DNA of 64,000 nt from assembly GCA_015680685.1 (NCBI GenBank), contig MNCI01008581.1:1356272-1420271 (forward strand). The letters run 5' to 3'. Below are positions 33,679 to 44,939 of this stretch, in pieces (within the stretch, counting starts at the first letter, position 1; each line of letters begins with the position of its first letter). A model generated the notes under the pieces. It was not told the origin of the DNA, ran no database searches, and saw only the letters and a program-made list of their open reading frames with translations. Source of the DNA: Gnetum montanum. Its lineage: Eukaryota; Streptophyta; Gnetopsida; Gnetales; Gnetaceae. A program made the translations under genes and the position numbers.

Positions 33679-36513
33679 GGCACCTAGACCAAAACACTTG
33701 TATTAAGGATAACCATCTCAACCAAGGGACAAAGGACCAAGAGTTGAAAGGGAGAAACAAGAGTAGGCAATAGAAACTCATGCACCAAGACCTCTTTGGG
33801 AGGAGCTCGAAGTGAGATCAATCCAAAATATTCGCAAGGAAGTATTCATAACAAAACAATCCCATAAAGATGAGGCACTAGGACCAATGCCAAGACTTGA
33901 GGTCACATTAAATCAAGTATGCCTTGATCAGATCAAGCCTTGTGACATCCAATGTTTAGTTTTCCAAGAATTGAACTTTGGACCATTCTTGGAACATGCT
34001 TCACTACAAGTCAAGACATAGTTGTAGAAGTCTCCCATATGGCCAATCATCATTCCAATGGGGAGTAGTACATGGAAGAGACATATCTCTTTTGGAATGA
34101 TAGGTAGGTGGGAGCCATTGTGAAGATCAAGGACATTCAAGTGTCCTACTTGGTGAAGGCTATTACGCAAGCCCTAGGGTTGCCTGATATTGGAACAAAT
34201 CTAGCAGAGATCTCTACACAAGTAGACTTGGAAGAAAAGGAGTGGACCTAGTGATGCTATGGATTAGATTGCAAGGAGTATGGTGTACTCACCCTAGCTA
34301 AGCATGTATATTTCAATATAGCATCTTATCACCTTAGTCCGATGGTGAGGCCAAGTAAGGTGACTGCCTTCTCCACTCGTGTGTGTGCTAATCTGAGTGA
34401 AAAATTCCTTGTAAACCTTCCACAATTGATCTATCTAGACATAGAGAAGTAATTTAAGGAAAATGAATGTGGAAGGAAGGCTTTGTCCTTATCTTACCTC
34501 ATAAAAAAGTTATGAAAAATGGTAGGAATAGTTGGCTATGCCAATAATACACTCTTTTTTCTTATTGGCCAGAAATGATGAAGGAAAAGAGCCTTGCCAC
34601 AGCCAAAGAAGAGGAGTAGCATCCACCACCTCCACCACCCACTCATGAAACAACATTGGAGTGTCATGCTACCCTTGAATGAATGCATGAGATCTAAGAG
34701 TATCTCTTGTGTGAGTAAGAGCAATGAGTAGGAACGAGTAGTGGTAATTCATCTGTGTATCATCCAACAATGAGTTACCTTAATGAAGTGGCTCAAACCA
34801 TCAACCAGATGGAGGAGTTGGACCAATCTTTTCAATGCAAAGAATGTAGTTGCCTATGAGATTGAATCCTAGTGTCCAATAGGTAATGTTCTATCTCTCA
34901 CAATAGAAGTAATTCCTAGACATCTCTAGGAACGTTGTTACTTTCTTGGTGAATCTAGAGGAGGGTAAGGGGGTAACTGTCTTAGTGATGCAACATCATG
35001 AGTAGGAGATAGTAGCAGAGATGGTTATTAATAAAATTTCCAAGGCATTAAATGCACTTGCAATGTCTGTACAAGATGTTTCTACACTTTGAGATGTGCA
35101 GATTTTTGCAAGAACAATTAGCAACAAATTAAGTGTAGCCCAACATGAAGAGTTGATAAATTGACTGGTAGGAACTAGGCAACCAATATTGGATGTCTTT
35201 GACCTTTCAGATACAATCACTACAACCCACTTGGAGTTACTAGAAGTAAGGGGGAAATTCATTATCATGGAGGGACAACTAAAAATAGCCCAGGCTCAAA
35301 ACCAATACTTGGCTATAGAGGTTGCTGAATTAAGAGCCCACCTTACTGATCTTGTGATTCTTAGCCCTATGTCGACCTGTGAAGAAGCTTTTTAACAACT
35401 TCAAGAAAAGCTCAAGAAGGTTGAGGCTATAAAGAAGATGATGATTTTTGATTAAACCTTGGCTAATGCAACCATGCACAATATCCAAAAGGCCTTGCAT
35501 CAAACTCACCAAGAGAATGTCACCTTGACTGTATAGAATCACCACCTATGGAATATTGATGTGCAAAAGTAGCAAATGTAAGATTTCATCCATTAACAAC
35601 AAGAGTAGCTACCTAGAGTAAACATGAAGTTGAGAAGATTGGCAGCCAAAAATAGAAATATCTCCATGGAGGATCTCCAAGCCCTTCACTAAAAATCTAC
35701 AATAGAGGTAGTTGCCTAGTAAAATGAGGCTCTCAAATTTGAGAAATTCAAAAATCACTATAGAGATTAGGTTGATCAATAGAAAGAAATCAATGAAAAA
35801 AATATTCAGATGGTAAAGGAAAAATTTAATGAGGCCCTTTAGTAGCTCAAGGAAGGAGGAGATGTCTAGCAACCTATCTTTAATGGGCTCAATGACTACA
35901 ACAAGGTGGAGGTCCACATGAAGGAGCTATAGATCAAGGAGATGATGGAGTACATGGAGCTTGCCAATCTCTATTATGCAAATCTAGTAATGCTAACTGT
36001 CGAACTACCATAGTCCAAATTGGAGAAATAGGTAGCTAATTTTTACTTGTTGTAAAAGGTTGATTTTAAGCATCACAAAGACACCAAGCAAAAGCTTGAG
36101 GTGGAAAATGCAAAACTTGATGTTCTCAAGCAGTGCTTCACTAATCAATGGTCTATAGCTAAGAACCTAGCCAAGAGACTAAGTGACTACTAGGAGATGT
36201 AGAATGTAGTAAAGGTATTCGAAGTTGAACACAAACTTTTTGTTGCCTAGTTTGTTAATGTAAAGGAGCTATTCCTAGCAATGCCCTGTCCTTGAGATGT
36301 TCCCATGCCAACCCACATTCACGATGTGATGTGCACTATGAAAAATCCTAGGAGTAAGGAGAAGAAGATGAAGGAATTATTGTATGCCTTCCATCTTTCA
36401 CTAGAGGTTGCAAGTACTGCAAGACAATCACAACCACCTTAACCATCATGTGTGTCTAAAGTAGGAGAAGGTCCTTTGGAGCCTCAGGAACCTCCATCAC
36501 CTGGGACCATTTG
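33679..36513 (+). pseudogene. Sense extra ORF after pol, element B
   Basis: Longest copy of the family's third ORF. It starts ATGGCACCTAG at 33679 and runs to about 36513 with frameshifts and TAG stops. Order: basic start; a globular part of about 170 residues at 34070-34510 (IVKIKDIQVSYLVKAI, ALGLPDIGTNLAEI, HVYFNIASYHLSPMVRPSK, LPQLIYLDIEKQFKENE, LSLSYLIKKL); a proline cluster near 34625; a long E/K/Q/L-rich coiled coil (35180-36240); and a proline-rich end near 36490. The globular part resembles the plant-mobile or Athila-ORF type of domain in general appearance only. The function is not known. It has its own promoter-like module upstream. Confidence 0.6.
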
Positions 36514-36760
36514 AACTTCTTCCTTGTTTTCACATCATCAAACTTATTGTGTTTGTAATTTTTATCTTAGTATTCAATTTTATTGTCTTGAACATCAAAA
36601 TTTTGTAATGATTGTAGTTCCATATACTGAAGCACTTAGTATTTGTCCATGTGTGTTGTGTTTGTGTATGTTAGTAGTTTGACAATAATCCCATACCTTC
36701 CCAAAATTTTATAAGAAACTTGTTCCTCCTTTTATTCACTCAAGGATGAGCTTTTATTCA

Positions 36761-36772
36761 CTTGTGGGGGTA
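36761..36772 (+). other. Polypurine tract of element B
   Basis: CTTGTGGGGGTA lies directly before the LTR start TGATGAG at 36773. The purine run in this position primes plus-strand DNA synthesis in Ty3 elements. Confidence 0.6.
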
Positions 36773-37635
36773 TGATGAGTTGTGTTTTCTTGGGTCCCAT
36801 CAATGAGGCCTAGTCGATGTAGCCCAATTGACATGCAATTTGATGCATTGATGTGGCCTCGTCAACGCAATGTTTATTTTTCCTATAAATACATGCTCAC
36901 CCATTGTGTTTATGACATCTTTTGTCATAGTTGTAACAAAGCTCTTATAGTTTTGTCATTTGAAAGTTACAATATCTTTTTAAGTGCCCACAATAAGAGT
37001 CAAAGAGTGTACAAATCTTTACTTGAGCATTGTTGTACCTAAGCTTGGAAATGTGTATAGTAATAAAGATGAGCTTTCTAATAATCCTTGTAGCACTTTG
37101 AAATAGATTAATTATTTATTTATGCATCTAATGTTTTATGTAATTTCCTTTAATGCTTTAAGTAATTAAGCTAAATTAAGAAAATTAAGCTAGATCAAAT
37201 AAAAATTAATAAAGCACATAAGTACGCTTGACGCTTGGTAATCCTAGTAATGCTTACCATTTGGTAACTCAGTAGCGTTACACATGTTCATGATGTGTAC
37301 GACAAGTGAGAACAAATGCTTATGTTAGGATTAGTTAGGTGTCACTTGTTAGACTAAAATAACAATTTAATTATTTTATTTTTATTCATTATTCTTTATC
37401 CTTAGGCAATTTAAAATACAAAACATAAAAATGATAAAAATCATATGCCTCAATTGCACTTAACCATACCTTTGCATTTCACAAGTGTAATTTGGAAGAC
37501 TGATTGTAATGGTTAGTTTCACTTCCTAGAGGCTAGTGTTTTTAGAAGGCTATGAGTCCACAGAATTCAACTAGATTGCGCATGAATGCTTAATGATTCG
37601 TATATTTGGGCATAAGGTCTACTTGTTGCTCATCA
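36773..37635 (+). mobile_element. 3' LTR of element B (863 bp)
   Basis: Starts TGATGAG and ends CTCATCA, giving a 7-base terminal inverted repeat. It has a CTATAAATA box at 36883-36891 preceded by the family's GGCCTAGTCGATG cluster, and the later blocks (GTGCCCACAATAAGAGTC, CTTGTAGCACTTTG, CTTGGTAATCC) all match the other two LTRs. By eye it differs from 24727-25659 at a large fraction of positions, so the copies are old. Short ORFs here are accidental. Confidence 0.9.
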
Positions 37636-37747
37636 GTTTCTATATTTTGGAGAAACTCAAAGCAAATGAGGATTTCATAGAAACAATTGTAGAAATGAAT
37701 TCACTTCATAGGGTTATTACCAGTATGTTGGTTTATCTCTAGAAGCA

Positions 37748-39390
37748 TGTTCATACTTGAAACAGAAGATGAGAAACTTATTTTCAAAGAGAATGTTGTA
37801 GTTACAAAGAAATAATGTCACATTGTTGTTTTAATATGACACATCAACAAGAGTTGAAGAGAGGAATCTAGTAATGACATTATAGTTACAAAGAAATGAT
37901 GTGATATCAGTGTATTAACATGGCACATCAACAACACTTAGAATATAAAAGAAAATTATAAAAATAGAAACAAATAATAAATCCTAGAAACAATGCCTAG
38001 TTTTGTAGAGGCTCTTCTTCTAGCATTAGAAAGATGTTGTGGTAGGAATTTTCCTAATAATGAGATTTGACATAACCTAATATGAAACTAAAATAGGAAA
38101 CCTTATGATCTCAAAATTGTCTAGTAGAATTAAATTTTCAATTGATGTCCCTCAAATCAAAAGAGGACTTGCAGATTATGGGGAAAAGCCAACAATCTAA
38201 GCTAAATGTTTTTGCTAAACATTAGTGAATTAAATGCAAAAGAAAAAGCATGTGCATGAAATAGCCAATAAGAGATGAATAGAAAAATGCATATAATGTA
38301 GAGAAAAAAGAAATAGACTTCTATACAATGCAAAAGGGATAAATGAGCATACTTGTGGCTAGTATTAGTAAAACATTTAGAACATTATAGATTTAGAAAA
38401 AGCTAAATCTAAAAGGAAAATGCTAGGAATAGATCTAGATAAAACCTAGAAATAGAAAATTGAAAAGGGATGGATCCAAATTACAAACTAAGTAAGAGAA
38501 TAGGAGCCTAGTAAATATATTCCAAGAGGTGTACCAAGTATTAGGGGCATCTAACAAGAAGCTATGTTACTTTGTTCCTTCTCCAATGCATGAACCTAAT
38601 GTAGTTCTAATGAAAACACTAGTAGATTTAGTGGTTAATAAACTAGAGGGATGGATTAGATTAGTGCATTAACATGATTTTGAATGATTCTCCATGTGTC
38701 AAGAGGACGACATGAAGGAAATACAATGCATTAGCATGGAAAAAGGAAGAGAGGAAAAGAGAGTAGTTATTTTGTGAGAAGAAAAACTTTTTGAAAGAAG
38801 TTTTCAAATTACTAATCATAGAAAATGAAACAATTTTGAGTAGCAGAGATAGATAGAAATGGTAATAGATGCAACCCTTTTTCATTTAGGGGTATCTTAT
38901 TTATAGGTCAAAATGCCTACTAGATCATGTAGGAATAATGCATTGGAATCCATAAAATATTTTGGAGGATTCTAGAAGATTTTGGATAGGAGAATTGATG
39001 TGTATATGTGAAGATTGATGTTAGATATTGAATGCAAGATTGATGTTAGAGATCAAGAAGCTAATGTGCTACAAAAATGAGATATGATGTTGGACATCGA
39101 AAGTGAGATTGACAATGGACTTCAAAAGCTAAAAATAGAATCAATGCTAAAGTTGACATTAGACATCAAAACTAGAAGCCTTAGATGAAGAGGCAAAGTG
39201 ATGCTACTAATGATGTTAAACATCATTTTTGGAAAGCTAAAGATGAAGATCTAGAAACTACATTTAAAATGACATAGGATGTCAAATCTAGATAGCTAAA
39301 GATGACCTTATTATTAAAAATTCATAGAATGTACCTAGAACCTTGACTCATGTAGAAAAAACCAAAGTGGATATAACACCAATGTATCAT
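37748..39390 (-). mobile_element. LTR of the element E type (solo or end piece)
   Basis: Aligns with the LTR of element E (59854-61590) from TGTTCATACTTGAAACAG at 37748 through CTTCTAGCATTAG (38022), GAGGACTTGCAGATTATGG, to CATGTAGAAAAAACCAAAG near 39350. Read on the minus strand it would end ...AACA. No gene. The last third holds imperfect repeats built on GATGTTNNACATC. It is followed by a fragment of a different LTR (39400-39640), so it may be a solo LTR lodged in element F. Confidence 0.65.
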
Positions 39391-39399
39391 ACTTAATCA

Positions 39400-39640
39400 T
39401 AAATGTTAATTTTCAAAGTTTTGCAAAACTTACAAAAAAGTACAAATTCTAGAGACCTAGATTACTAGAATTTTTATTGATTGGTCATCCTTGCCTTAGA
39501 GATCCATGGTGCATGTCAAAATATAGTTTTTGCAAGATTTTAGAGCCTTGATGATGGTGATACTAGTGCTAATACTAACACTAATGGTGTGATCAAGCTA
39601 GTGGTAATGCATTAGATTATATCAAAACATCATAATTAAG
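39400..39640 (-). mobile_element. LTR fragment of element F
   Basis: TGTTAATTTTCAAAGTTTTG, then GACCTAGATTACTAG, CATCCTTGCCTTAGAGATCC and GATGGTGATACTAGTGC match two tandem copies at 46620-46850 and 46980-47190 beyond the other end of F. This gives F matching ends and marks this as its 3' LTR remnant, directly next to the truncated RT. Confidence 0.55.
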
Positions 39641-39650
39641 CATGCTTGGG

Positions 39651-40538
39651 CTAAAGTAGTATGTGTGACATCTCAGAAATCATGTCACTAAAGATAAAGC
39701 TCATGACTTGTTGGTATGTTGCTCTATCTGTCTTTAGCTTGAAATACATTTTCATGTAATAAAAGATTTCCCATGGGATTATGAAAATTGTGAAGCATTG
39801 ATTTTTGGGATTAATTTGAATTTGTTTGTAGCCTAAAAAACCATCCATGAAACTAAGTAAAGTGTAACCTACCTTTATGCCTATGAGTTGATCGATGTTG
39901 GGTACCAAAAAATCATTTTTCAATGTCACTTTGTTGAGGTGATGAAAATTAATGCATATTCTAATAGCTCTATTTTTCTTGGAAATAATCATCATGCTAA
40001 ATATCCAATTAGATTAATCTATGGTACATATAAATCTCACATTGTAGAGCTTGGTGATCCATATTTTATGACTAAACCCATATTAGGCTTGCGTTTTTGG
40101 GCTTTTTACTTGATAGGTTTCAAACCTTCCTTAAGTATGATGATGTGTTGCATAAGAACAAGATCCAAACTGGGCATGTCATCATATCTCTATGCAAAGG
40201 TGATACAAGTTTTTTTAAGTGTTTCCAAAATAATTTCCTTAATATCATCAGATAGGTTTTTGTCCAACTTTAAGGTCTTTTCCTCATTTTGGTGATTTGC
40301 TATAATGAGCTCTAGTGATGGATCATTAGTCGAAATGGGTTCATGACCTAAGAAGGAAAGGTTAGTTTGAGGGATTAAGTCTTCCTTGGTGATATCGAGG
40401 GTCAAGATGATAAAATCTAAGAAGTTAAGGGGTGAAAAATCAATGAAATCATAGTTGAGTGGCTAAGAGATTCGCCCATGAGGCTTGTCCTAGATGAGTG
40501 GTTTGCACAAATGATAGAGTAAGTCAGGATTCATGGCC
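39651..40538 (-). pseudogene. Truncated reverse transcriptase and linker, element F
   Basis: Minus strand. The linker (40538-40050) reads E-D-L-I-P-Q-T-N, L-D-K-N-L-S-D-D-I-K-E-I-I-L-E and, after a TAG, R-Y-D-D-M-P-S-L-D. RT follows: I-R-I-C-I-N-F-H-H-L-N-K-V-T-L-K, LLSFMDGFLGYKQIQI (catalytic D kept), RATYQQVMSFIFSDM, then it ends. The Y-x-D-D active site, RNase H and integrase are missing, and an LTR fragment begins within about 20 bases. One frameshift lies near 40000. A 3'-splice-like TTTATAG precedes the linker at 40538. Confidence 0.8.
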
Positions 40539-41660
40539 TATAAAGTATGAGAAAGAAGTAATAGTTATATGAAAATGAAATTAAAATGAGAAAAAGAGTT
40601 AGAAAAGATTTCAAGTTTACTTGCATAAAACAAATATAGTTAAAAATAAAAATAAAAAAAATTATTTTAAGGAAGAGATAGGAAGGAAATTCTAAGTTTC
40701 GATAAAGAATGAAAATTTTCTTAAATATTGAGAGAGAGAAAAATTTTAAAGTTTGGGAAAGATAGAAAAGTTAGAAAATTTTGTAATGTTTGTAGGAGAG
40801 AGGAATAACAAAGTTACGTAAGGAAAGGAGGAGATCATGAAAAAATTTTCTAAGTTTGAAGAGGGAAAAAAGTTGGAAATTTTCATGGTAGGATAACTGG
40901 AAGATTTTTTAAGGGTTGGAAAAGTTAGAGAATTTTTTGTAACATGGAATCAACATAGAAGAGTTAGAAATTTTTTTTAAGCTTTCAAGGTAAAACCGAA
41001 ACCCAAAATTTTTTTTGAGGCATGAAAAATTTAAAACTAAGAGTGACAAATTTTTGAAGTGTTAAGATTAAGATAAGAAAATCAAACTTTCTTACCTCTA
41101 GAAATTGAACCCAAAAACCAAATGCAAGGGTACAAGAATAAAAACTAAAATTTTATCTAGGATTTTGTTGTTTTCGTTATTGTTGTGTTATTTTTTTAAT
41201 AGTGTTAGGATGGTCTCAAGCATTATAATTTTATCTAAGTGTTAAGGGATTTGAAAGATGGGAAAATTTTGGGCCAAGTGATAGATTTAAGACTTGAAAT
41301 TTTCTAAGTTTTGAGCCTTAGAAGAAAAAGTTAGAATTTAATCAAAGGGGAAGTGCACTAATGTAGGCACATGTACAGACAAGTTTCATTTATTATTTTT
41401 AAGTTTTTTTTATATTTATGATTTTTTTATTTTTTTGGAATTTCATTATTTTTCTTTACTTTATTATTTATTTATTTATATTGAAGTTTGTATGGGAATA
41501 CATCAACAAGGAAGAATTAGTGAAAGGCATGATGGAGAGTGTAATAGAGAAGTTAAGGTTATAAAAATGTAATATAAAGTGGAGTAAATACTAAGATGAA
41601 GTAATAAGATTATGCTAATTAAAAAGGCATGATTAAAAAAAATAAAGATAAATAATTAAA
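40539..41660 (-). other. AT-rich, intron-like stretch between protease and RT, element F
   Basis: About 1.1 kb with no reading frame, dominated by GAAAATTT / AAAGTTAG words (on the plus strand). On the minus strand it ends with the acceptor-like CTTTCTCATACTTTATAG just before the RT linker. Ogre elements of the Tat branch are known to have an intron between protease and RT, and the position agrees. I could not find a clean 5' splice site. Confidence 0.4.
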
Positions 41661-42330
41661 TTTATGTTAAGAAGTTAAAACTAATTTCATACTATGAAAC
41701 ATACAAAAACATAAAAAATAAACAAAGATAAAACAATAAAGGAAAGAAAAGATTTGAGATTGTAATGCCTTAGCAATGAATTTCCTAACATTGAACCTAG
41801 TGGAAAACTTTACACTCTTAATGGATTCAACGACGTCTAATTCACCAAATCCTAAGTCCACGAATTCATAGATGCTAGATGACTAAGGAATGATTGCATT
41901 AGACTCATTAATTTCTTTTATTGAGGACATTTGGCTAACACATGATAAGTTGTCTAAAATCCGTGTGGTGATGTACATTAGAAGCTAGCACATGATACCC
42001 ATTGTATGATGTATTTTGATGTTCTTCCCATTAAAGACCAAATAGTTAGCCTCATAACACTAAGGATTGAACATAGATGAGATCACATGAACATTGGGCT
42101 AAATGTGCAAAGGCATTACAATGGACTCTTGCAGCTCCTTCAATGTCACATGATGTTCCTTTGATATGGAAATGAGGTCAAAGAGGGAAAGATTTATCCC
42201 TATTAACTTCATGGTAGCAAAAATTTTAGGCATAGCCTTATTTCTAGAGGTTGGGTTCTTGCAAGCTAGTGTAGAGGGAACAACATTAGATGTGATTGGT
42301 GGAGTTGAGATGACAATGGGAGTAGCAGGA
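41661..42330 (-). pseudogene. Region between gag and RT (degenerate protease), element F
   Basis: Minus-strand frame with N-L-S-L-F-D-L-I-S-I-S-K-E-H-H-V-T-L-K, matching the stretch of E near 57370-57400 (D-T-N-L-S-L-Y-D-L-M-V-T-S-K-D-H-H-V-V-L), and ending EFVDLGFGELDVVES, matching F-V-D-M-G-F-G of E at about 56570. In E the protease core lies between these points. Here it is shortened and no catalytic triad is visible. Stops at 42120 and 42060. Confidence 0.5.
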
Positions 42331-42399
42331 TTTGCATTTGATGCATCTTAGAATGAATTTTTTTTTGTTTAGCTTGTTGGATAGTTCCTTCCTTTTCCC

Positions 42400-44900
42400 C
42401 TTATCATCTGCTATTACATTCTTTTGAGAATTTGTGAGGATCTTGATGGAAAAAGTAGGGGTAGGAAGAAAGGAAGGCTTTTGTGAATTGCATGAAGAGA
42501 AATGATGATATGGTGAACATATAGCGTAGGAAAGGATAGGAGGATAATGAACAGGGTAGGTAGGCATGAAAACTATGTTCTTTAGGAAAGAGGGAGGATA
42601 AGAGAAGGAAGTTAGGATGGCATAGAAACTTCATCATATAGAGAATTTGTGTCAATGACTAATGGAATCATTCATATATTATGGGAAGGAGGGACATTGG
42701 TATCATTCCAAAAAATATTAAAAGGATGAGAAATACTAGTAATAGTATGACTTCATTTGGACAATAAAAGGAGCTCATGGAAAAATTCTTTTGGATTCTA
42801 GGTTGAAGACTAAAATTCTCCTTGAATGGGAATTCAAGGGATCTTGATAAATTTGCATATTTTGGTTACTGGGTTGGATGGGAGTATTGAACATGATTTC
42901 TCCTTCTTCTATCAACACCTAAACATCATTTTTAAGGATATTATAATCCTAAGTATCATGGCCTAGTACATCACAATAGTGGCAAAATGTTTTGGGATTG
43001 TATCATTTAGAAATAAGTGGCTCTCCTTTCATGCATGAGGGAGCATCAATGATCAAGGTTTGAAGCCTTTTGAATCAAGCCCTCATTTATTTTGAAACTT
43101 GATTACATGTTACGTCCATCCTTTAGTAGCATGTTGTACAATTGCATGTATGTCATTAGAAATATATGGTACATGGACTAGTCTTTTTATGGCCTAATTG
43201 ATTACTCACCATTATTGAACATGTTTTGCTCACTATCATTGGGCTTTGGATTAGAGATCATATTCTTATTCTCATCTTTGCCTCCATTGCCCCCACTGCC
43301 TTCACCACTTGATGATAAACCTATCATAGTTTGGTTCACCAAAGCCGCTATTTGACTAGTGTTTTAAGTGGCCATATCCTTACCTAATACTTTGTTTTCT
43401 TTATCTCTGAAGTTGAATCACTCTAGATCATTGCACTAAATGAACATCTTGTTAATATATTTAGTAGAGGTGATTGTGTCATAGAGGCTACGTGGGTTTG
43501 GGTAGATCGACTTCCCACTAATGTACTCATTTAAGATCCCTTTATAAATGTCTAGAAACTAATCATCAAGTAATTGGTGAGTGAGCTTCATCATGGTGGG
43601 GTTCCATCATGAGATAAACTTAGAGATAGATTTATTAAGAGCTTTTTTGATGGCCAATAATTTCTATAGAGTTTCATCTTAATTAATTTTGTACTTAAAC
43701 CTCTCCACAAAGGTTGAGAAGAGTTAATTCAAGGAGACAATAAACTCATGAGACAAGGCTTGATATCATTCCAACATCTTTCTTATCAAGGAGTTAAAAA
43801 AATGCATAATATGGTATGGGGATAACTGGCTAATAACATACATTCATTATAGAAGTTAATGACATGGTTTGTAGGATCAAATTCTTCATTATACTTAGTA
43901 AAATTTAGTAATGAAACACCTTTTGGAACTTAAGTAGGGAGAATCAAAGGACTAATGAAATCAATAAGGTAGAGATTGTAGGACTACCTCCATGTAGTGT
44001 TGTGGCTTTCCATGTTTGGTCTTCATTTCCTTGGAGCCTAGACATGAGGTCTTGCATTGGGAGCATTATTTCAAGTGGAGCACTAGAAAGTGATAGAACT
44101 ATTAGATTACCCAAAATAGAGTTGTGAGAGGGTAAAAATGATTATGGTTGTATAATGGTCAACATGGGAATTTAAGGTGTGTTATATTAGGTATAAAAAA
44201 TGGTAGTGACACGTGTGTTATCAAGTTTGTGTCATATGTGATATTAGTTGAAAAGGATTTAACATTAAATTCAAACTTGAAAGATGGAATAATCGATTAA
44301 TAGTGCTATTATTTGAAAAGAGGTCATATGCAGATGGCATACTAGTAGCTAATGAGATTATAATAGTGAGGTTAATTGAATTGGGTAGTGAGATAGAAAT
44401 GTTTTGTGGATTTAGCACTGAAAAGGGATTTGAGAAACTAATGAGGTTTACATGCTATGTTATAGGAATCTTTAGTGGATGAAAGGGGTCTATAGGAAGA
44501 GTAACATAAGGAGCCTCATCTTATCATCATTATGAACACTAATATCTCCACTTTTCTTCCTTAGTTCATCATGAAAACAAAAATTTTGATAGTTAACATT
44601 GATATTAGTGTTCCCAATAAGATGTTCCCTAATACCATTCGCCATGAGCTATATTTCATCCTTAGTGAGTAAATAATGCTCAGACTAGGTGAGCTCGATG
44701 GATTGGATTTGGTTGGGTAGGAAAGGTCCCAAGCCATTAGCTACCTCATATTCAACCTTAACTCATTCTTAAGCATTGCGATGCTTAGCCCCCTTTTTGT
44801 GCATGTGACTTTGTAGTCATGTTGCATCATGGGTGTTGTAAGTATCTAAGCCTTTCACATTTCCATCAGCTTACAAACTTGAGATCCTTAGTAGGAATTA
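42400..44900 (-). pseudogene. Gag of Ty3/Gypsy element F
   Basis: Minus strand. The N-terminal part (about 44870-44600) includes FLPNQIQSIEL and LTKDEI-LMANGIREHL. The conserved core is at about 43760-43480: LFSTFVERFKYKIN, a TAA, D-E-T-L, LLAIKKALNKSISKFIS (TGA) WNPTMMKLTHQLL, as in the retrotransposon gag domain. A Gly/Ser-rich stretch (SSSGEGSGGNGGKDENKN, about 43330-43250) follows, then a basic C-terminus with N-V-I-A-D-D-K-G-K-R-K-E (42420). All frames are broken. The order gag, protease, RT on the minus strand shows F runs right to left. Confidence 0.7.
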
Positions 44901-44939
44901 GATCCTTACCTTGCCATGGTATCAAAGAGAGTCTCCTCT

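Noticed and set aside
44917-44930. TGGTATCAAAGAG, resembling an initiator-Met primer-binding site
   Set aside because: It is on the plus strand while element F runs on the minus strand, and no LTR end lies in front of it on the plus strand. It may just surround the ATGG of the gag start.
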